From: Lysobacterales bacterium
GTDB lineage: Bacteria; Pseudomonadota; Gammaproteobacteria; Xanthomonadales; Rhodanobacteraceae
Direction of reading: 5' to 3'
NCBI GenBank assembly: GCA_015655335.1
Contig: JAATFF010000027.1
Coordinates: forward strand, 1 to 43,528
DNA: 43,528 nucleotides
Shown: piece by piece, positions 14,700 to 22,819 of the stretch
How the letters are laid out: each line of letters opens with the position of its first letter
How positions within the stretch are numbered: position 1 is the stretch's first letter
The notes under the pieces: model-generated
What the model saw: only the letters and a program-made list of their open reading frames with translations
What the model was told of the DNA's origin: nothing
Databases searched by the model: none
Translations under genes and position numbers: made by a program

Positions 14700-17600
14700 T
14701 CAGGAGAGCTTGTTATCGCGCTGCCCTGCGTGCGTATCGTCGTTCTCGGATGACGACTCTTCCGTTTCTTCAACATGATGAGTAGATGCCGACGATGCCT
14801 GCTGGCGCAACGGTGAGGCGAGTAGGTCACCTTGTTCGGGCTGATGAACCAATGGCGTCGGTGATATCACTACCGGTTCGGGCGTAGCAGGAAGGCTCAC
14901 CAGTTCTGGGGTAGCCACGAAAGGCTCCACCACTACGATCGATTCGATCGGTGTCGTTAGGTTGGCCTCATTGGCAGCCGGTGTTTCGTCGTGGGGCACG
15001 GTCACCGTTACCATTTCTGCTTGCGATACGGGTGTCTCGGCGGCCGCCGACGTCACAGTGCTCTCCGATTCTTCGGCCACGGTATGCTTCGGAATCGGGG
15101 GTAATACAGGCAGGTTGAAGGAAGAAGGTACCGGAGCAGAAGCGACGATAAGCGGCTCGGTGGTGGCTTGCTCGACCGCGATCGTCGAATCGACGTGATG
15201 ATCGGTGGAAACGCTGAAGGTTGTTTGAGCTTCTGCAAACGGAGCGGAAGGTATGTGCTCGCGTTGATAGTCGAGTTGTTTAGCGACGACAGGCGCGGGA
15301 GTTTCTGGTGGCGGTGTCAGTGCTGCGCTCTCTGTTGCGGGAGCCGCGTGCACCACTGCTGATTCGGGTTGCGCATGCGATGTCTGTTCGACAGTCGTCG
15401 CAACGCTTTCATCCCGATCTTCGTCATCCAGCGAGTCGATTTGCTCGTTCGGAGCGGCACCGACTACGGCACCTTCGTGCCTGCGACGGCGACGGCCGCC
15501 GCGACGGCCGCGACGCCGCCGTGCCTGACCGTTTTCCAGCGCTTCGGCGGCCGCATCGGCGCTACCGTTTACGGCAACGACGGCTGTCGTCGCTTCGACG
15601 ACGGGCTTCGGCGCTTCGGCGGCTTTGGGCGTGGCTGGTGCATTTGTTTGCGCCGCACGTTCACCTTGCGGCACACGTGGCTGTCGATCCTGCTGCTTGG
15701 CGGCAGGAGCATTTGGTTTATTGCGCTCGACGGCTGCAGCTTCGTTCGCCTGCGCGGGCTTCGCCTGGCGTTGTTCCTGCTTACCACCTTGCTGTTGTTG
15801 GCGCGGTTGTGCTTGCTGCTCGTTGTTGCGCTGGCGCGGGGCCTGATTCTTACCTTGCTGCTGCGAGCCGCTGCGAGTACCGCTTTGTTGCGCGTTCTGG
15901 CGCTGCTGACCATCTGTCCGCGTGCGTTCGTTGCGGCGACCGTCCTGCGGCTTGCCGCGGGAAGCGTCCTGGCGTGTGGTAGTCGTTACGGGCGCGCGAG
16001 CGGGAGCGGCCGTCGCCGTATCGTTGCTGCGGAACCAACCGAACAGACGCGACAGAATGCCGCCGTTTGCGGGAGCGGCAGCGGCGGATGCCGTAGCGGG
16101 CTGCCGTTTCACCGTTTGGGCTGGCGCCGCGACGTCCGGCTCGTCCTCACGCATCGGGGCAGGGCTCGAAGGCACGATGCCACTGACGGCCGGCTGCTCG
16201 TTGCTGCCGAGCATCTGGCCCATCTTCGGTACGGCAGTCGTTTCTTGCGCGGTGAGGCGCTCGTAGCTCGGCTTGCTGTGTTCGCCCATGTCCACTTCGC
16301 GGATGCGCTGGATCTCGATGTGCGGCGTTTCGAGCTTGTCGTCCGCCACGATCACCACGTGCACTTTATTGCGCAGTTCGATTTCGACCACGCTGGCGCG
16401 TTTTTCGTTGAGCATGAAGTTCGCCACAGTAGGCGGGGCCTGCACCAGCACCTGACCGGTGTTGTCCTTCATGGCATGTTCTTCGATCAGTCGCAGGGTC
16501 GACAGGGCCAACGACTCCACGCCGCGAATATGGCCATGGCCTTCGCAGCGCGGACAGACGATCTGAGTGGCTTCGCCCAGCGAGGGGCGCAGGCGCTGGC
16601 GCGACATTTCCATCAGGCCGAAGCGCGAGATACGGCCAATCTGCACACGGGCACGATCCAGCTTCAGCGCATCCTTGAGGCGTTCTTCCACCTCGCGTTG
16701 ATGCTTGGGACTGTCCATGTCGATGAAGTCGATCACGATCAAGCCGCCGGCATCTCGGATGCGTAGCTGGCGAGCGATTTCCACTGCCGCTTCGCAGTTT
16801 GTGTTGAACGCCGTTTCCTCGATGTCGCTGCCTTTGGTGGCTTTCGAGGAGTTGATGTCGATGGCGGTCAGCGCTTCGGTCTGGTCGATCACGATCGAGC
16901 CGCCGGAGGGCAGGCGCACGCTGCGATCGAACGCGCTCTCAATCTGGGTTTCGATCTGGTAGCGCGAGAATAGCGGGGTGTCGTCCTTGTACAGCTTGAG
17001 CTTGCGCAGGGCGTTAGGCATCACCTGCTGCATGAAGTCGCGGGCGTCGTTAAAGAGCGACTCTTCGTCGACCAGGATTTCACCGATGTCCGTGCGCAGG
17101 TAGTCGCGCAAGGCACGGATGAACAGCTTCGATTCCTGGTAGATCAGGAACGGCGCCTTCTGGGCGTTGGCGGCTTGGGAGATGGCCTTCCAAAGCTGGA
17201 GCAGGTAGTCGAGATCCCATTGCAGCTCTTCGGCATCGCGGCCCATGCCGGCGGTGCGCACGATCAGGCCGACGTCGTCTGGAACGGTGAGATGTTCCAG
17301 CGCTTCTTTCAGCGCCTGCCGGTCTTCGCCCTCAATGCGACGGGAGACCCCGCCGGCTTTCGGGTTGTTCGGCATCAGCACCATGTAGCGGCCGGCCAGG
17401 CTGATGAAGGACGTGAGGGCGGCGCCCTTGTTGCCGCGCTCTTCCTTCTCGACCTGAACGACGACTTCCTGGCCTTCCTTGAGCAGTTCGCGGATGTTGG
17501 ACTTGTAAGGGTCCAGGCCCGGCGTGAAGTACTCGCGGGCGATTTCCTTCAGCGGCAGGAAGCCGTGGCGTTCGGCACCGTAGTCAACAAAGCAGGCTTC

Positions 17601-17759
17601 GAGGGACTGTTCGACTCGAGTGATGCGGCCTTTATAGATGTTGGCCTTTTTCTGTTCGCGGGACGGTATTTCGATATCGAGATCGTAAAGGGTTTGGCCA
17701 TCCACGATGGCCACACGCAACTCTTCACGCTGAGTTGCGTTGATCAACATTCTTTTCAT
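14700..17759 (-). CDS. rne: Ribonuclease E
   Basis: A 1019-residue endoribonuclease that starts mRNA decay and processes rRNA and tRNA, and scaffolds the RNA degradosome. The N-terminal catalytic half (1-520) has the S1 domain (about 35-125), the DNase-like domain with magnesium-binding Asp in [11 protein letters not shown] (D301) and [10 protein letters not shown] (D344), and the zinc-link CPRCEGHG (C402, C405). The C-terminal half is disordered: Gln/Ala-rich, an Arg-rich RNA-binding patch ([14 protein letters not shown]) near residue 770, and Pro/Val/Thr/Glu-rich tail. The start at 17759 has GAGGA upstream and the family [10 protein letters not shown] opening. A long leader (over 300 bases to rluC) suits the known autoregulation of rne through its 5' untranslated region. 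Confidence 0.97.
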   Translation of the reverse strand: MKRMLINATQREELRVAIVDGQTLYDLDIEIPSREQKKANIYKGRITRVEQSLEACFVDYGAERHGFLPLKEIAREYFTPGLDPYKSNIRELLKEGQEVVVQVEKEERGNKGAALTSFISLAGRYMVLMPNNPKAGGVSRRIEGEDRQALKEALEHLTVPDDVGLIVRTAGMGRDAEELQWDLDYLLQLWKAISQAANAQKAPFLIYQESKLFIRALRDYLRTDIGEILVDEESLFNDARDFMQQVMPNALRKLKLYKDDTPLFSRYQIETQIESAFDRSVRLPSGGSIVIDQTEALTAIDINSSKATKGSDIEETAFNTNCEAAVEIARQLRIRDAGGLIVIDFIDMDSPKHQREVEERLKDALKLDRARVQIGRISRFGLMEMSRQRLRPSLGEATQIVCPRCEGHGHIRGVESLALSTLRLIEEHAMKDNTGQVLVQAPPTVANFMLNEKRASVVEIELRNKVHVVIVADDKLETPHIEIQRIREVDMGEHSKPSYERLTAQETTAVPKMGQMLGSNEQPAVSGIVPSSPAPMREDEPDVAAPAQTVKRQPATASAAAAPANGGILSRLFGWFRSNDTATAAPARAPVTTTTRQDASRGKPQDGRRNERTRTDGQQRQNAQQSGTRSGSQQQGKNQAPRQRNNEQQAQPRQQQQGGKQEQRQAKPAQANEAAAVERNKPNAPAAKQQDRQPRVPQGERAAQTNAPATPKAAEAPKPVVEATTAVVAVNGSADAAAEALENGQARRRRGRRGGRRRRRHEGAVVGAAPNEQIDSLDDEDRDESVATTVEQTSHAQPESAVVHAAPATESAALTPPPETPAPVVAKQLDYQREHIPSAPFAEAQTTFSVSTDHHVDSTIAVEQATTEPLIVASAPVPSSFNLPVLPPIPKHTVAEESESTVTSAAAETPVSQAEMVTVTVPHDETPAANEANLTTPIESIVVVEPFVATPELVSLPATPEPVVISPTPLVHQPEQGDLLASPLRQQASSASTHHVEETEESSSENDDTHAGQRDNKLS

Positions 17760-18096
17760 TGTAATTCCTCGGCTTGGCCGCGCGTCGCGCGCCACGGTGG
17801 CGCCTGATGTGGCGGCCTATCCGGGGATCGCGCCGCTGCGGTAAAGCGGCAAATAAACGGTAACGTTCCCGATACCGGGTTGATTCTTGGCACGCACGCC
17901 AAATGTCTGTCTACGCAATGAGACCGGACAAGCGGCTACCCGAACCGTTACGATGAAAGGGTGTTTGCAACCGGCTGCCATGACGGCGACCGGCCCAAAC
18001 CTCGCCGATGTAACAGGCGGGCGCTAGGTCCTAACAAATGGTCAGTGGACCCGGCTGAGCGCTGAGCGAGTATCCTCTCTACCTAGGTTTTTTTCA
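17760..18096. promoter_or_regulatory. Divergent rne/rluC control region and rne leader
   Basis: About 337 bases with no gene between the divergent rne and rluC starts. In enterobacteria the rne transcript has a long structured leader through which RNase E cleaves its own message; the space here allows the same. Local dyads such as CCGCT/AGCGG near 17831-17847 could form hairpins in the leader. TATCCT at about 18071 may be the -10 of rluC. The structures are inference. Confidence 0.45.
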
Positions 18097-19065
18097 ATGC
18101 AGACGGTAACTTCCCCTGATGTACCTCAAGGGGTGCGTCAACTCGAGGTCGGCCCGGAGCGGGACGGTCAGCGCATCGACAATGCGCTGATGACCATCCT
18201 GAAAGGGGTGCCCAAGAGCATGATTTACAGGCTGTTGCGCACCGGCCAGGTGCGCGTGAACGGCAAGCGCGCGAAGCCCGACACCCGTCTCATCCAGGGC
18301 GATACATTGCGCATTCCCCCCGTGCGGGTGGCCGAGCGGACGGCCGAGCAAGTGGCGTCCCAGGGGGCCATTGCGGCGGCCGCTGAGGCGGTGATCTTCG
18401 AGGACAAGCATTTCCTGGTGATCGACAAGCCCTCGGGCATGGCCAGCCACGGAGGTAGCGGCGTCAGCCATGGCGCCATCGAATTGTTGCGTCAGGCGCG
18501 TCCGAAGGAACACTTGGAGTTGGTTCACCGTCTGGATCGCGATACCAGCGGCGTTCTGGTCTTTGCCCGCACTCGCTCAGGACTGACGGGTCTGCAGGCG
18601 GCGATCCGCGCTGGCGAGGTAACCAAACAGTATCTATGCCTGATGGTTGGTCATCCGTCCAAGGCTCGTTTCGACGTCAATGCGCCGCTGCAGAAGTCCA
18701 TCTTGCAGGGTGGTGAGCGCATGGTTCGGGTCTCCGAGGGGGGTAAGCCTTCGCTCACGTTTTTTCGCGAAATGGACCAATACCCGGGATCGCGTCTCAT
18801 GCAGGCGACGCTGGGCACGGGTCGCACCCATCAGATCCGTGTACACGCGGCCCACATCGGCCATCCGCTGGCCGGCGATGTCAAATACGGCGATCGCGAG
18901 GCGAATAAGCGTTTTCGCGATCAGGGGCTGAATCGGCTCTTTCTGCACGCCTCGAACCTGTCGTTCGAGCTGGATGGTCGCGCTTATGGATTTTCGGCGC
19001 CGTTGCCCGACGATCTGAAAAACTTTCTCGATAAGCTTGCCGCTAAAAGAAGAAGCGCGCGCTGA
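18097..19065 (+). CDS. rluC: 23S rRNA pseudouridine synthase RluC
   Basis: A 322-residue enzyme that makes pseudouridine at positions 955, 2504 and 2580 of 23S rRNA (E. coli numbering). An N-terminal S4 RNA-binding domain (about 22-85: RIDNALMTILKGVPKSMIYR and GQVRVNGKRAKPDTRL) is followed by the RsuA/RluA catalytic domain with HRLDRDTSGVLVFA, in which D147 is the catalytic Asp, and the conserved GRTHQIRVHAAHIGHPLAGD. Length and layout match RluC rather than RluD. The gene is the usual neighbour of rne, transcribed away from it. Its 3' end overlaps the convergent membrane-protein gene by 23 bases. Confidence 0.94.
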   Translation: MQTVTSPDVPQGVRQLEVGPERDGQRIDNALMTILKGVPKSMIYRLLRTGQVRVNGKRAKPDTRLIQGDTLRIPPVRVAERTAEQVASQGAIAAAAEAVIFEDKHFLVIDKPSGMASHGGSGVSHGAIELLRQARPKEHLELVHRLDRDTSGVLVFARTRSGLTGLQAAIRAGEVTKQYLCLMVGHPSKARFDVNAPLQKSILQGGERMVRVSEGGKPSLTFFREMDQYPGSRLMQATLGTGRTHQIRVHAAHIGHPLAGDVKYGDREANKRFRDQGLNRLFLHASNLSFELDGRAYGFSAPLPDDLKNFLDKLAAKRRSAR

Positions 19066-20554
19066 CTTCCAGCGAGCGCACCAAGCCGCCGACGAGTCCT
19101 GCTTCGACGAGTAGAGCGCAGGCGGCATGAGCCAGCCCGATAGGCAGCACGCTGCGCGATCGCTGGAAACACCAGGCCCACCAGAGCTCACTCAAGAAAC
19201 ACCATTGCATCAGCATGCCGTTGGGCGTGTGGAGCAGGCCAAATACGGTTGCGACTGCCAACGCGGCTAAATACGGTTGCCGCAGTGCCAGCTCGAAGCG
19301 TCGCATGAGTACCACCAGCATCAGCCATTGTTGCAACCACGCCCAGCCCACATACGCGGCGACGTGCGCCAGTGGCAGCCGATGGAGTGCATGGCCGTAA
19401 AACACGATCAGCAGCAAAGCGACCGGTATTGGCGCCAGAGGCCACAACCAATCGCGTCCGGCCGTCGGCCATCGCCATAGGCGCGGCAGATGATGTCGCT
19501 CGATGATCACCGCGAACACGAGGCCGCCGCCAAACGCGACTACGCCGAGCGGAGTGGGATAGAGCCCCCAATGGAGTCCGGCGATCAACCACAACGGCCC
19601 AAGTACGCAGCCTAATATCTCAAGCCAAGGACGCAGCCGACCTTTAACCGGCTTCAGTACAAGCCAGATCAGGACGCTCAGATAAAGGATGCAGATCACC
19701 CAGGCCAAGGCAATATCCGAAGCCTGGGCCGTGGGGTGGAGTGTGGCGCTAGCGGGCACAATCAACGCAGCTGGCCAGCGTTCGCGCATCTGATCGCGCA
19801 GTGCAAGCATCCTCTCGGCACTGATACCGGCGGGAAGCCGGAAGATAGGCATGGGCCATGCCTGCGCAGGCGCGACGATGCGTTCGATCTTGTCGCCGGT
19901 TGCGTATTTTGGCAGATCGATGATGGCGTTCTGCGGTTGCGACATGGGTTCTGTCGTTACCAGGGACACGGATTTCAACCGCAATATCGCGTTGCTGGGA
20001 ATCTGCACGCGTAAACGCAACATCCGCACGACACCGGGCGAGCGACAGGCGCTGCCATCAGCGGCGTGCCACGTAAGGCCGCGCAAATCGATGCGCAACG
20101 TTTGGGTATCGGGAGTGAGTGTGCTGGCGACCGGCACAAGACATGTTGGCGTGCCGTCGACACCTTGCCAAACGAGGCCTAGCGGGCCAGATCCTCCGCG
20201 CTGTAGTTCTATTTGCAGAATCGGCCAATGCGCCAGATCCAGCGACCACGCGATCGGCAAACCGACTTCGAACGGCGTGCCATCGAGACTGGTGATGGTT
20301 AGTCCATCGTCGTCAGCGGAAACTTTGGCCTGGCCGAATGCGCGTCCGGCAATCAGATCGCGTGGTCTGCGCAGGGACCATTGCCACAACGGCTGGTTGG
20401 CATCGACGCGTGCGAGCTGTCGCTGTGCCTCGTTGAGCAGCTGCGCCGCAGTGATTCTCGCCGCCAACATACCCAACGACATGCAAACGAGCGCCGCAAC
20501 CAGCACATAGCCAGCAAAGAGCCAGATTCTTGGTGTGCGCTGCGCTTCGTTCAA
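19043..20554 (-). CDS. Membrane protein with degenerate CPBP (Rce1-like) protease domain
   Basis: A 503-residue protein: one N-terminal membrane helix (12-32), a periplasmic region rich in beta strands (about 35-275), then at least seven helices. The C-terminal helices look like the CPBP/Abi intramembrane protease family: FGLLH (H442) and GLAHAACALL (H476) match motifs 2 and 3, but the motif 1 glutamates (EExxxR) are replaced by Gln-Gln (about 408-409, WLQQWLMLVVLMRR). Without them it should not be an active protease, so a binding or scaffolding role is more likely. The start overlaps the phhB stop by four bases (ATGA), showing co-translation, and the 3' end overlaps rluC by 23 bases tail-to-tail. 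Overall function unknown. Confidence 0.7.
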   Translation of the reverse strand: MNEAQRTPRIWLFAGYVLVAALVCMSLGMLAARITAAQLLNEAQRQLARVDANQPLWQWSLRRPRDLIAGRAFGQAKVSADDDGLTITSLDGTPFEVGLPIAWSLDLAHWPILQIELQRGGSGPLGLVWQGVDGTPTCLVPVASTLTPDTQTLRIDLRGLTWHAADGSACRSPGVVRMLRLRVQIPSNAILRLKSVSLVTTEPMSQPQNAIIDLPKYATGDKIERIVAPAQAWPMPIFRLPAGISAERMLALRDQMRERWPAALIVPASATLHPTAQASDIALAWVICILYLSVLIWLVLKPVKGRLRPWLEILGCVLGPLWLIAGLHWGLYPTPLGVVAFGGGLVFAVIIERHHLPRLWRWPTAGRDWLWPLAPIPVALLLIVFYGHALHRLPLAHVAAYVGWAWLQQWLMLVVLMRRFELALRQPYLAALAVATVFGLLHTPNGMLMQWCFLSELWWAWCFQRSRSVLPIGLAHAACALLVEAGLVGGLVRSLEVSARFFF

Positions 20555-20892
20555 CGGGCGAGCAAGGCGTCGACGCGCGCCGCGCAGATGAAATCGTTCA
20601 GTGACAAACCACCGACATCATGCGTCGACCAACGCAGCTTGCAATGTCCGTAACCGGCCTCAATGTCGGGATGATGGTCCTCATGATTGGCCATAAAGCC
20701 GACCGCGTTGATAAACGCCAGTGTGTGATGGAAGTTTTCGAAACGGTAATCCTTCACGAGAGCGTCGCGTTGCTCCGTGAGTTTCCAGCCGTGCACCATC
20801 GGCAGCAGCGCGGCGGTGGCCGCTTCGTCCAGCGCGTTTTCCTTGCCCTTGCGTGGCTGACAGTGTTGGGTGGCGAGCGGAAGGCTGGTCAT
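20551..20892 (-). CDS. phhB: Pterin-4a-carbinolamine dehydratase
   Basis: A 113-residue enzyme that dehydrates 4a-hydroxytetrahydrobiopterin, supporting recycling of the cofactor of phenylalanine hydroxylase. The active-site motif is visible as NHEDHHPDIEAGYGHCKLRW, with His residues that bind the pterin, followed by GGLSLNDFICAARVD. Length fits the family. The ATG at 20892 has GGAG six bases upstream; a TTG four codons earlier is less likely. It is the first gene of a two-gene unit with the CPBP-like membrane protein and is divergent from nfuA. No phhA lies in the window. Confidence 0.92.
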   Translation of the reverse strand: MTSLPLATQHCQPRKGKENALDEAATAALLPMVHGWKLTEQRDALVKDYRFENFHHTLAFINAVGFMANHEDHHPDIEAGYGHCKLRWSTHDVGGLSLNDFICAARVDALLAR

Positions 20893-20950
20893 GTCGATCT
20901 CCAAAGTTCAAGCGCGAAAGCGCCGAAACTGTACGCGAAAAAGCGTCGGC

Positions 20951-20980
20951 CGGACATTCGTGGCGAAAGAGGACTAAAAT
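20951..20980 (+). promoter_or_regulatory. Candidate promoter of nfuA
   Basis: CGGACA at 20951-20956 and TAAAAT at 20975-20980, spaced by 18 bases, fit a sigma70 promoter (4/6 and 5/6 consensus positions). They lie about 50 bases before the nfuA start in the divergent gap with phhB. Confidence 0.45.
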
Positions 20981-21031
20981 GGTGCTGTATGGCTCATGTG
21001 ACCGAGCCCAGATCGTAGTTCCGGAGTAGGC

Positions 21032-21640
21032 ATGATCGAGATTTCCGAACGCGCGCAGCAGCATTTCCTGCGCCTTCTCTCGCAACAGGGCACGGAAGGG
21101 CTCAGTATTCGCGTGCGCGTTACCGCGCCAGGCACGCCGGCGGCCGACTGCGAACTTGAATTCTGCGAGCCGCATGAGCTGACCGGCAGCGAATGGACCG
21201 TCGTGTGCACGGGTTTCGATTTTCATATCGAAGGCGACAGCGCGCCATGGTTGGAAGGCGCCACCATCGATTACGAGCCGAATCAGACCGGCGGTCAATT
21301 GAATATCCGCGCACCGAAAATCAAAGGTGAATTGCCGGGCATGGACGCAGGATTGGTCGAGCGGGTTCGCTACGTGCTCGATGCCGAAGTGAATCCACGG
21401 ATCGCGGCGCATGGCGGTCGCGTGAGTTTGCTGGAGATCGATGCGAACGGTGCCGTCTTGCTGCAGTTCGGCGGCGGTTGCCATGGTTGTGGCATGGTCG
21501 ATGTCACGCTCAAGAACGGCGTAGAAAAAACATTGCGCGAACGCGTGCCGGAAATCACCGAGGTGCGCGATGCCACGGATCATGCTGGCGGAAACAATCC
21601 TTACTACCGCAAGAAAGAAGGTGAATCGGCCATGGGTTGA
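21032..21640 (+). CDS. nfuA: Fe-S cluster carrier NfuA
   Basis: A 202-residue protein that carries and delivers 4Fe-4S clusters, important under oxidative stress and iron starvation. The N-terminal part (1-95) is a degenerate A-type carrier domain, opening MIEISERAQQHFLRLL and without the three A-type cysteines; the C-terminal NifU-like domain (about 108-180) has the cluster-binding GGGCHGCGMVDVTLKNGVE with C150 and C153. This two-domain layout is specific to NfuA. A GGAG precedes the start. It ends just before a small minus-strand membrane gene. Confidence 0.95.
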   Translation: MIEISERAQQHFLRLLSQQGTEGLSIRVRVTAPGTPAADCELEFCEPHELTGSEWTVVCTGFDFHIEGDSAPWLEGATIDYEPNQTGGQLNIRAPKIKGELPGMDAGLVERVRYVLDAEVNPRIAAHGGRVSLLEIDANGAVLLQFGGGCHGCGMVDVTLKNGVEKTLRERVPEITEVRDATDHAGGNNPYYRKKEGESAMG

Positions 21641-21662
21641 GGGTGGAAGCGTCGCACGGCGA

Positions 21663-21830
21663 CTACTTCTTAGGCTTATCGCGCCGCATCAGCCAAATAA
21701 ATACGCTGGCTGATAACAGACCCAGCGTAAGGCCAATGCCCGAACCCCAGAGCATGCCGTTGTTTCCCCAAAATGCCCGGCCGATGAAGGCGCCCAGCAA
21801 GAACAAGATAGGTAAGGGCAGGCAACCCAC
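21663..21830 (-). CDS. Small two-helix membrane protein (GTG start)
   Basis: A 55-residue protein. The GTG at 21828-21830 is chosen because GGAGG lies seven bases upstream; a longer open frame would run back through the terminator at 21877-21908, which cannot be coding. Two hydrophobic segments (residues 3-18 and 28-47) are separated by a Gly/Asn-rich turn (FWGNNGMLWGSG), and the tail MRRDKPKK is positive, so both ends are probably cytoplasmic. I do not recognise the family. It is convergent with nfuA and separated from the upstream cytochrome genes by the terminator. Confidence 0.62.
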   Translation of the reverse strand: MGCLPLPILFLLGAFIGRAFWGNNGMLWGSGIGLTLGLLSASVFIWLMRRDKPKK

Positions 21831-21876
21831 GACGCATCCTCCGAAAGATCCGAATCTGGATCTTCGTGCACAAAAG

Positions 21877-21908
21877 CAAAAGCCCGCAACGCGCGTTGCG
21901 GGCTTTTG
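21877..21908 (-). terminator. Intrinsic terminator of the cytochrome c genes
   Basis: A 14-bp perfect stem CAAAAGCCCGCAAC / GTTGCGGGCTTTTG with a GCGC loop, 54 bases past the stop of the downstream cytochrome c gene. The T run of the minus-strand reading lies in the stem end. A second short dyad AGATCC/GGATCT (21846-21863) lies between it and the small GTG-start gene and may be part of that gene's control. Confidence 0.85.
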
Positions 21909-21961
21909 TATGTCGTAGATACCGTTTCCGTACAGCGAAGCGGCTGTGCCGCTACGCAGGC

Positions 21962-22312
21962 TCAATCGCCCTGGATGTGGCCTTTCAGCGTGTCCAGCTT
22001 GGTCGGCATGGACGAGAAATACGCGGCGATATCTTCGATATCCTGATCGGAGAGCGTGCCTGCAAAACCCTTCATGATCGCATTGTTGCGGCGGCCATCC
22101 TTGTACTCATGCAACGCCTGCTGGATATATTCGTTGTACTGGCCGGCGAGGCGGGGATATTGCGGATCGACAGCGTTGCCATCCGCGCCATGACAGGCGA
22201 CGCAGGTAGCGGACTTGGTCTTGCCGTTGTCGGCGTTGCCGCTGGCCAACAACGGGGCCGAAGCCAGCGCAAGGGCAATACCGAACGAGAGCAGCGATAG
22301 CGCACGTTTCAT
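21962..22312 (-). CDS. Periplasmic class I cytochrome c
   Basis: A 116-residue monohaem cytochrome. A signal peptide (MKRALSLLSFGIALALASAPLLAS, cut near residue 24) exports it for haem attachment in the periplasm. The haem-binding motif is CVACH (C37, C40, H41); the distal axial ligand is likely the Met in NNAIMKGF (M80). The C-terminal helix has SDQDIEDIAAYFSSM, typical of c4/c5/c553-like proteins. It should carry electrons to a terminal oxidase or other periplasmic acceptor. It lies 21 bases downstream of a related, interrupted cytochrome gene, with which it shares the LAGQ-YI-AL-EYK pattern, so the pair arose by duplication. Confidence 0.92.
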   Translation of the reverse strand: MKRALSLLSFGIALALASAPLLASGNADNGKTKSATCVACHGADGNAVDPQYPRLAGQYNEYIQQALHEYKDGRRNNAIMKGFAGTLSDQDIEDIAAYFSSMPTKLDTLKGHIQGD

Positions 22313-22333
22313 GCAGATGGAATCCTTGGCTGA

Positions 22334-22660
22334 TTACTTCGGAGCGATGCTGGAGAGATAGGCGGCGATGTCGTCGATCTCCTGCTCGGAGAGGCTCTGC
22401 GCCTGCGCCGTCATGGTCGGGTGGGTGCGATCGCCCGACTTGTACTCGTGCAATGCGCTGATGATGTATTGCTAATTTTGGCCGGCAATTTTCGGTACCG
22501 GATACTGAGGATACGCATTGTTGGTGCCCGGAACGCCATGGCAACCATTGCAGGTATAGACGAGAGTGCGGCCATTGGCTTTGTCGCCAGCAGCATGGGC
22601 AGTGCCCGAGAAAAGAACAGCAGTGGCAACAGCCAGGCCAAACAATTGCAATCGAGTCAT
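22334..22660 (-). pseudogene. Cytochrome c gene interrupted by an in-frame amber codon
   Basis: Read through, this frame gives a 108-residue cytochrome c: ATG at 22660, signal peptide to AHAAG, haem motif CNGCH (C37-H41), VPKIAGQN, then TAG at 22472-22474, and on in the same frame QYIISALHEYKSGD, the likely axial Met in HPTMTAQ, SEQEIDDIAAYLSS and a stop at 22334. No base is gained or lost; only one codon is wrong. The paralogue downstream has AGQYNEYIQQALHEYK at the same place, so the codon was sense in the ancestor. Without readthrough the product has the haem site but lacks the distal ligand and last helices. It is either a recent nonsense mutation, an amber readthrough, or a sequence error. 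The rest shows no decay. Confidence 0.82.
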
Positions 22661-22751
22661 CAAGAGGATCCCCACGGTTCCAGCGGATGCGTGCAACGTA
22701 ATTGCCCGAGTATAGATGTTGCCCGGGAGTCGTCACAATGGGAGGGAGCTA

Positions 22752-22784
22752 TAACAGGGAGCGACAAAAAGCCGCTCCCTGTTA
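22752..22784 (-). terminator. Stem-loop after the TraB-family gene
   Basis: A 12-bp perfect inverted repeat TAACAGGGAGCG / CGCTCCCTGTTA with a nine-base loop, 35 bases past the stop of the TraB-family gene. No clear T run follows, so its strength as an intrinsic terminator is uncertain. Confidence 0.55.
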
Positions 22785-22819
22785 CGAGGTTCAATTATGT
22801 GATGTCGGTCCCTTGGAAG

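Noticed and set aside
15369-16766. A long open frame on the plus strand opposite the C-terminal half of rne
   Set aside because: It mirrors the low-complexity Arg/Gln/Ala-rich tail of RNase E, has no ribosome-binding site or family resemblance, and arises from base bias on the opposite strand.
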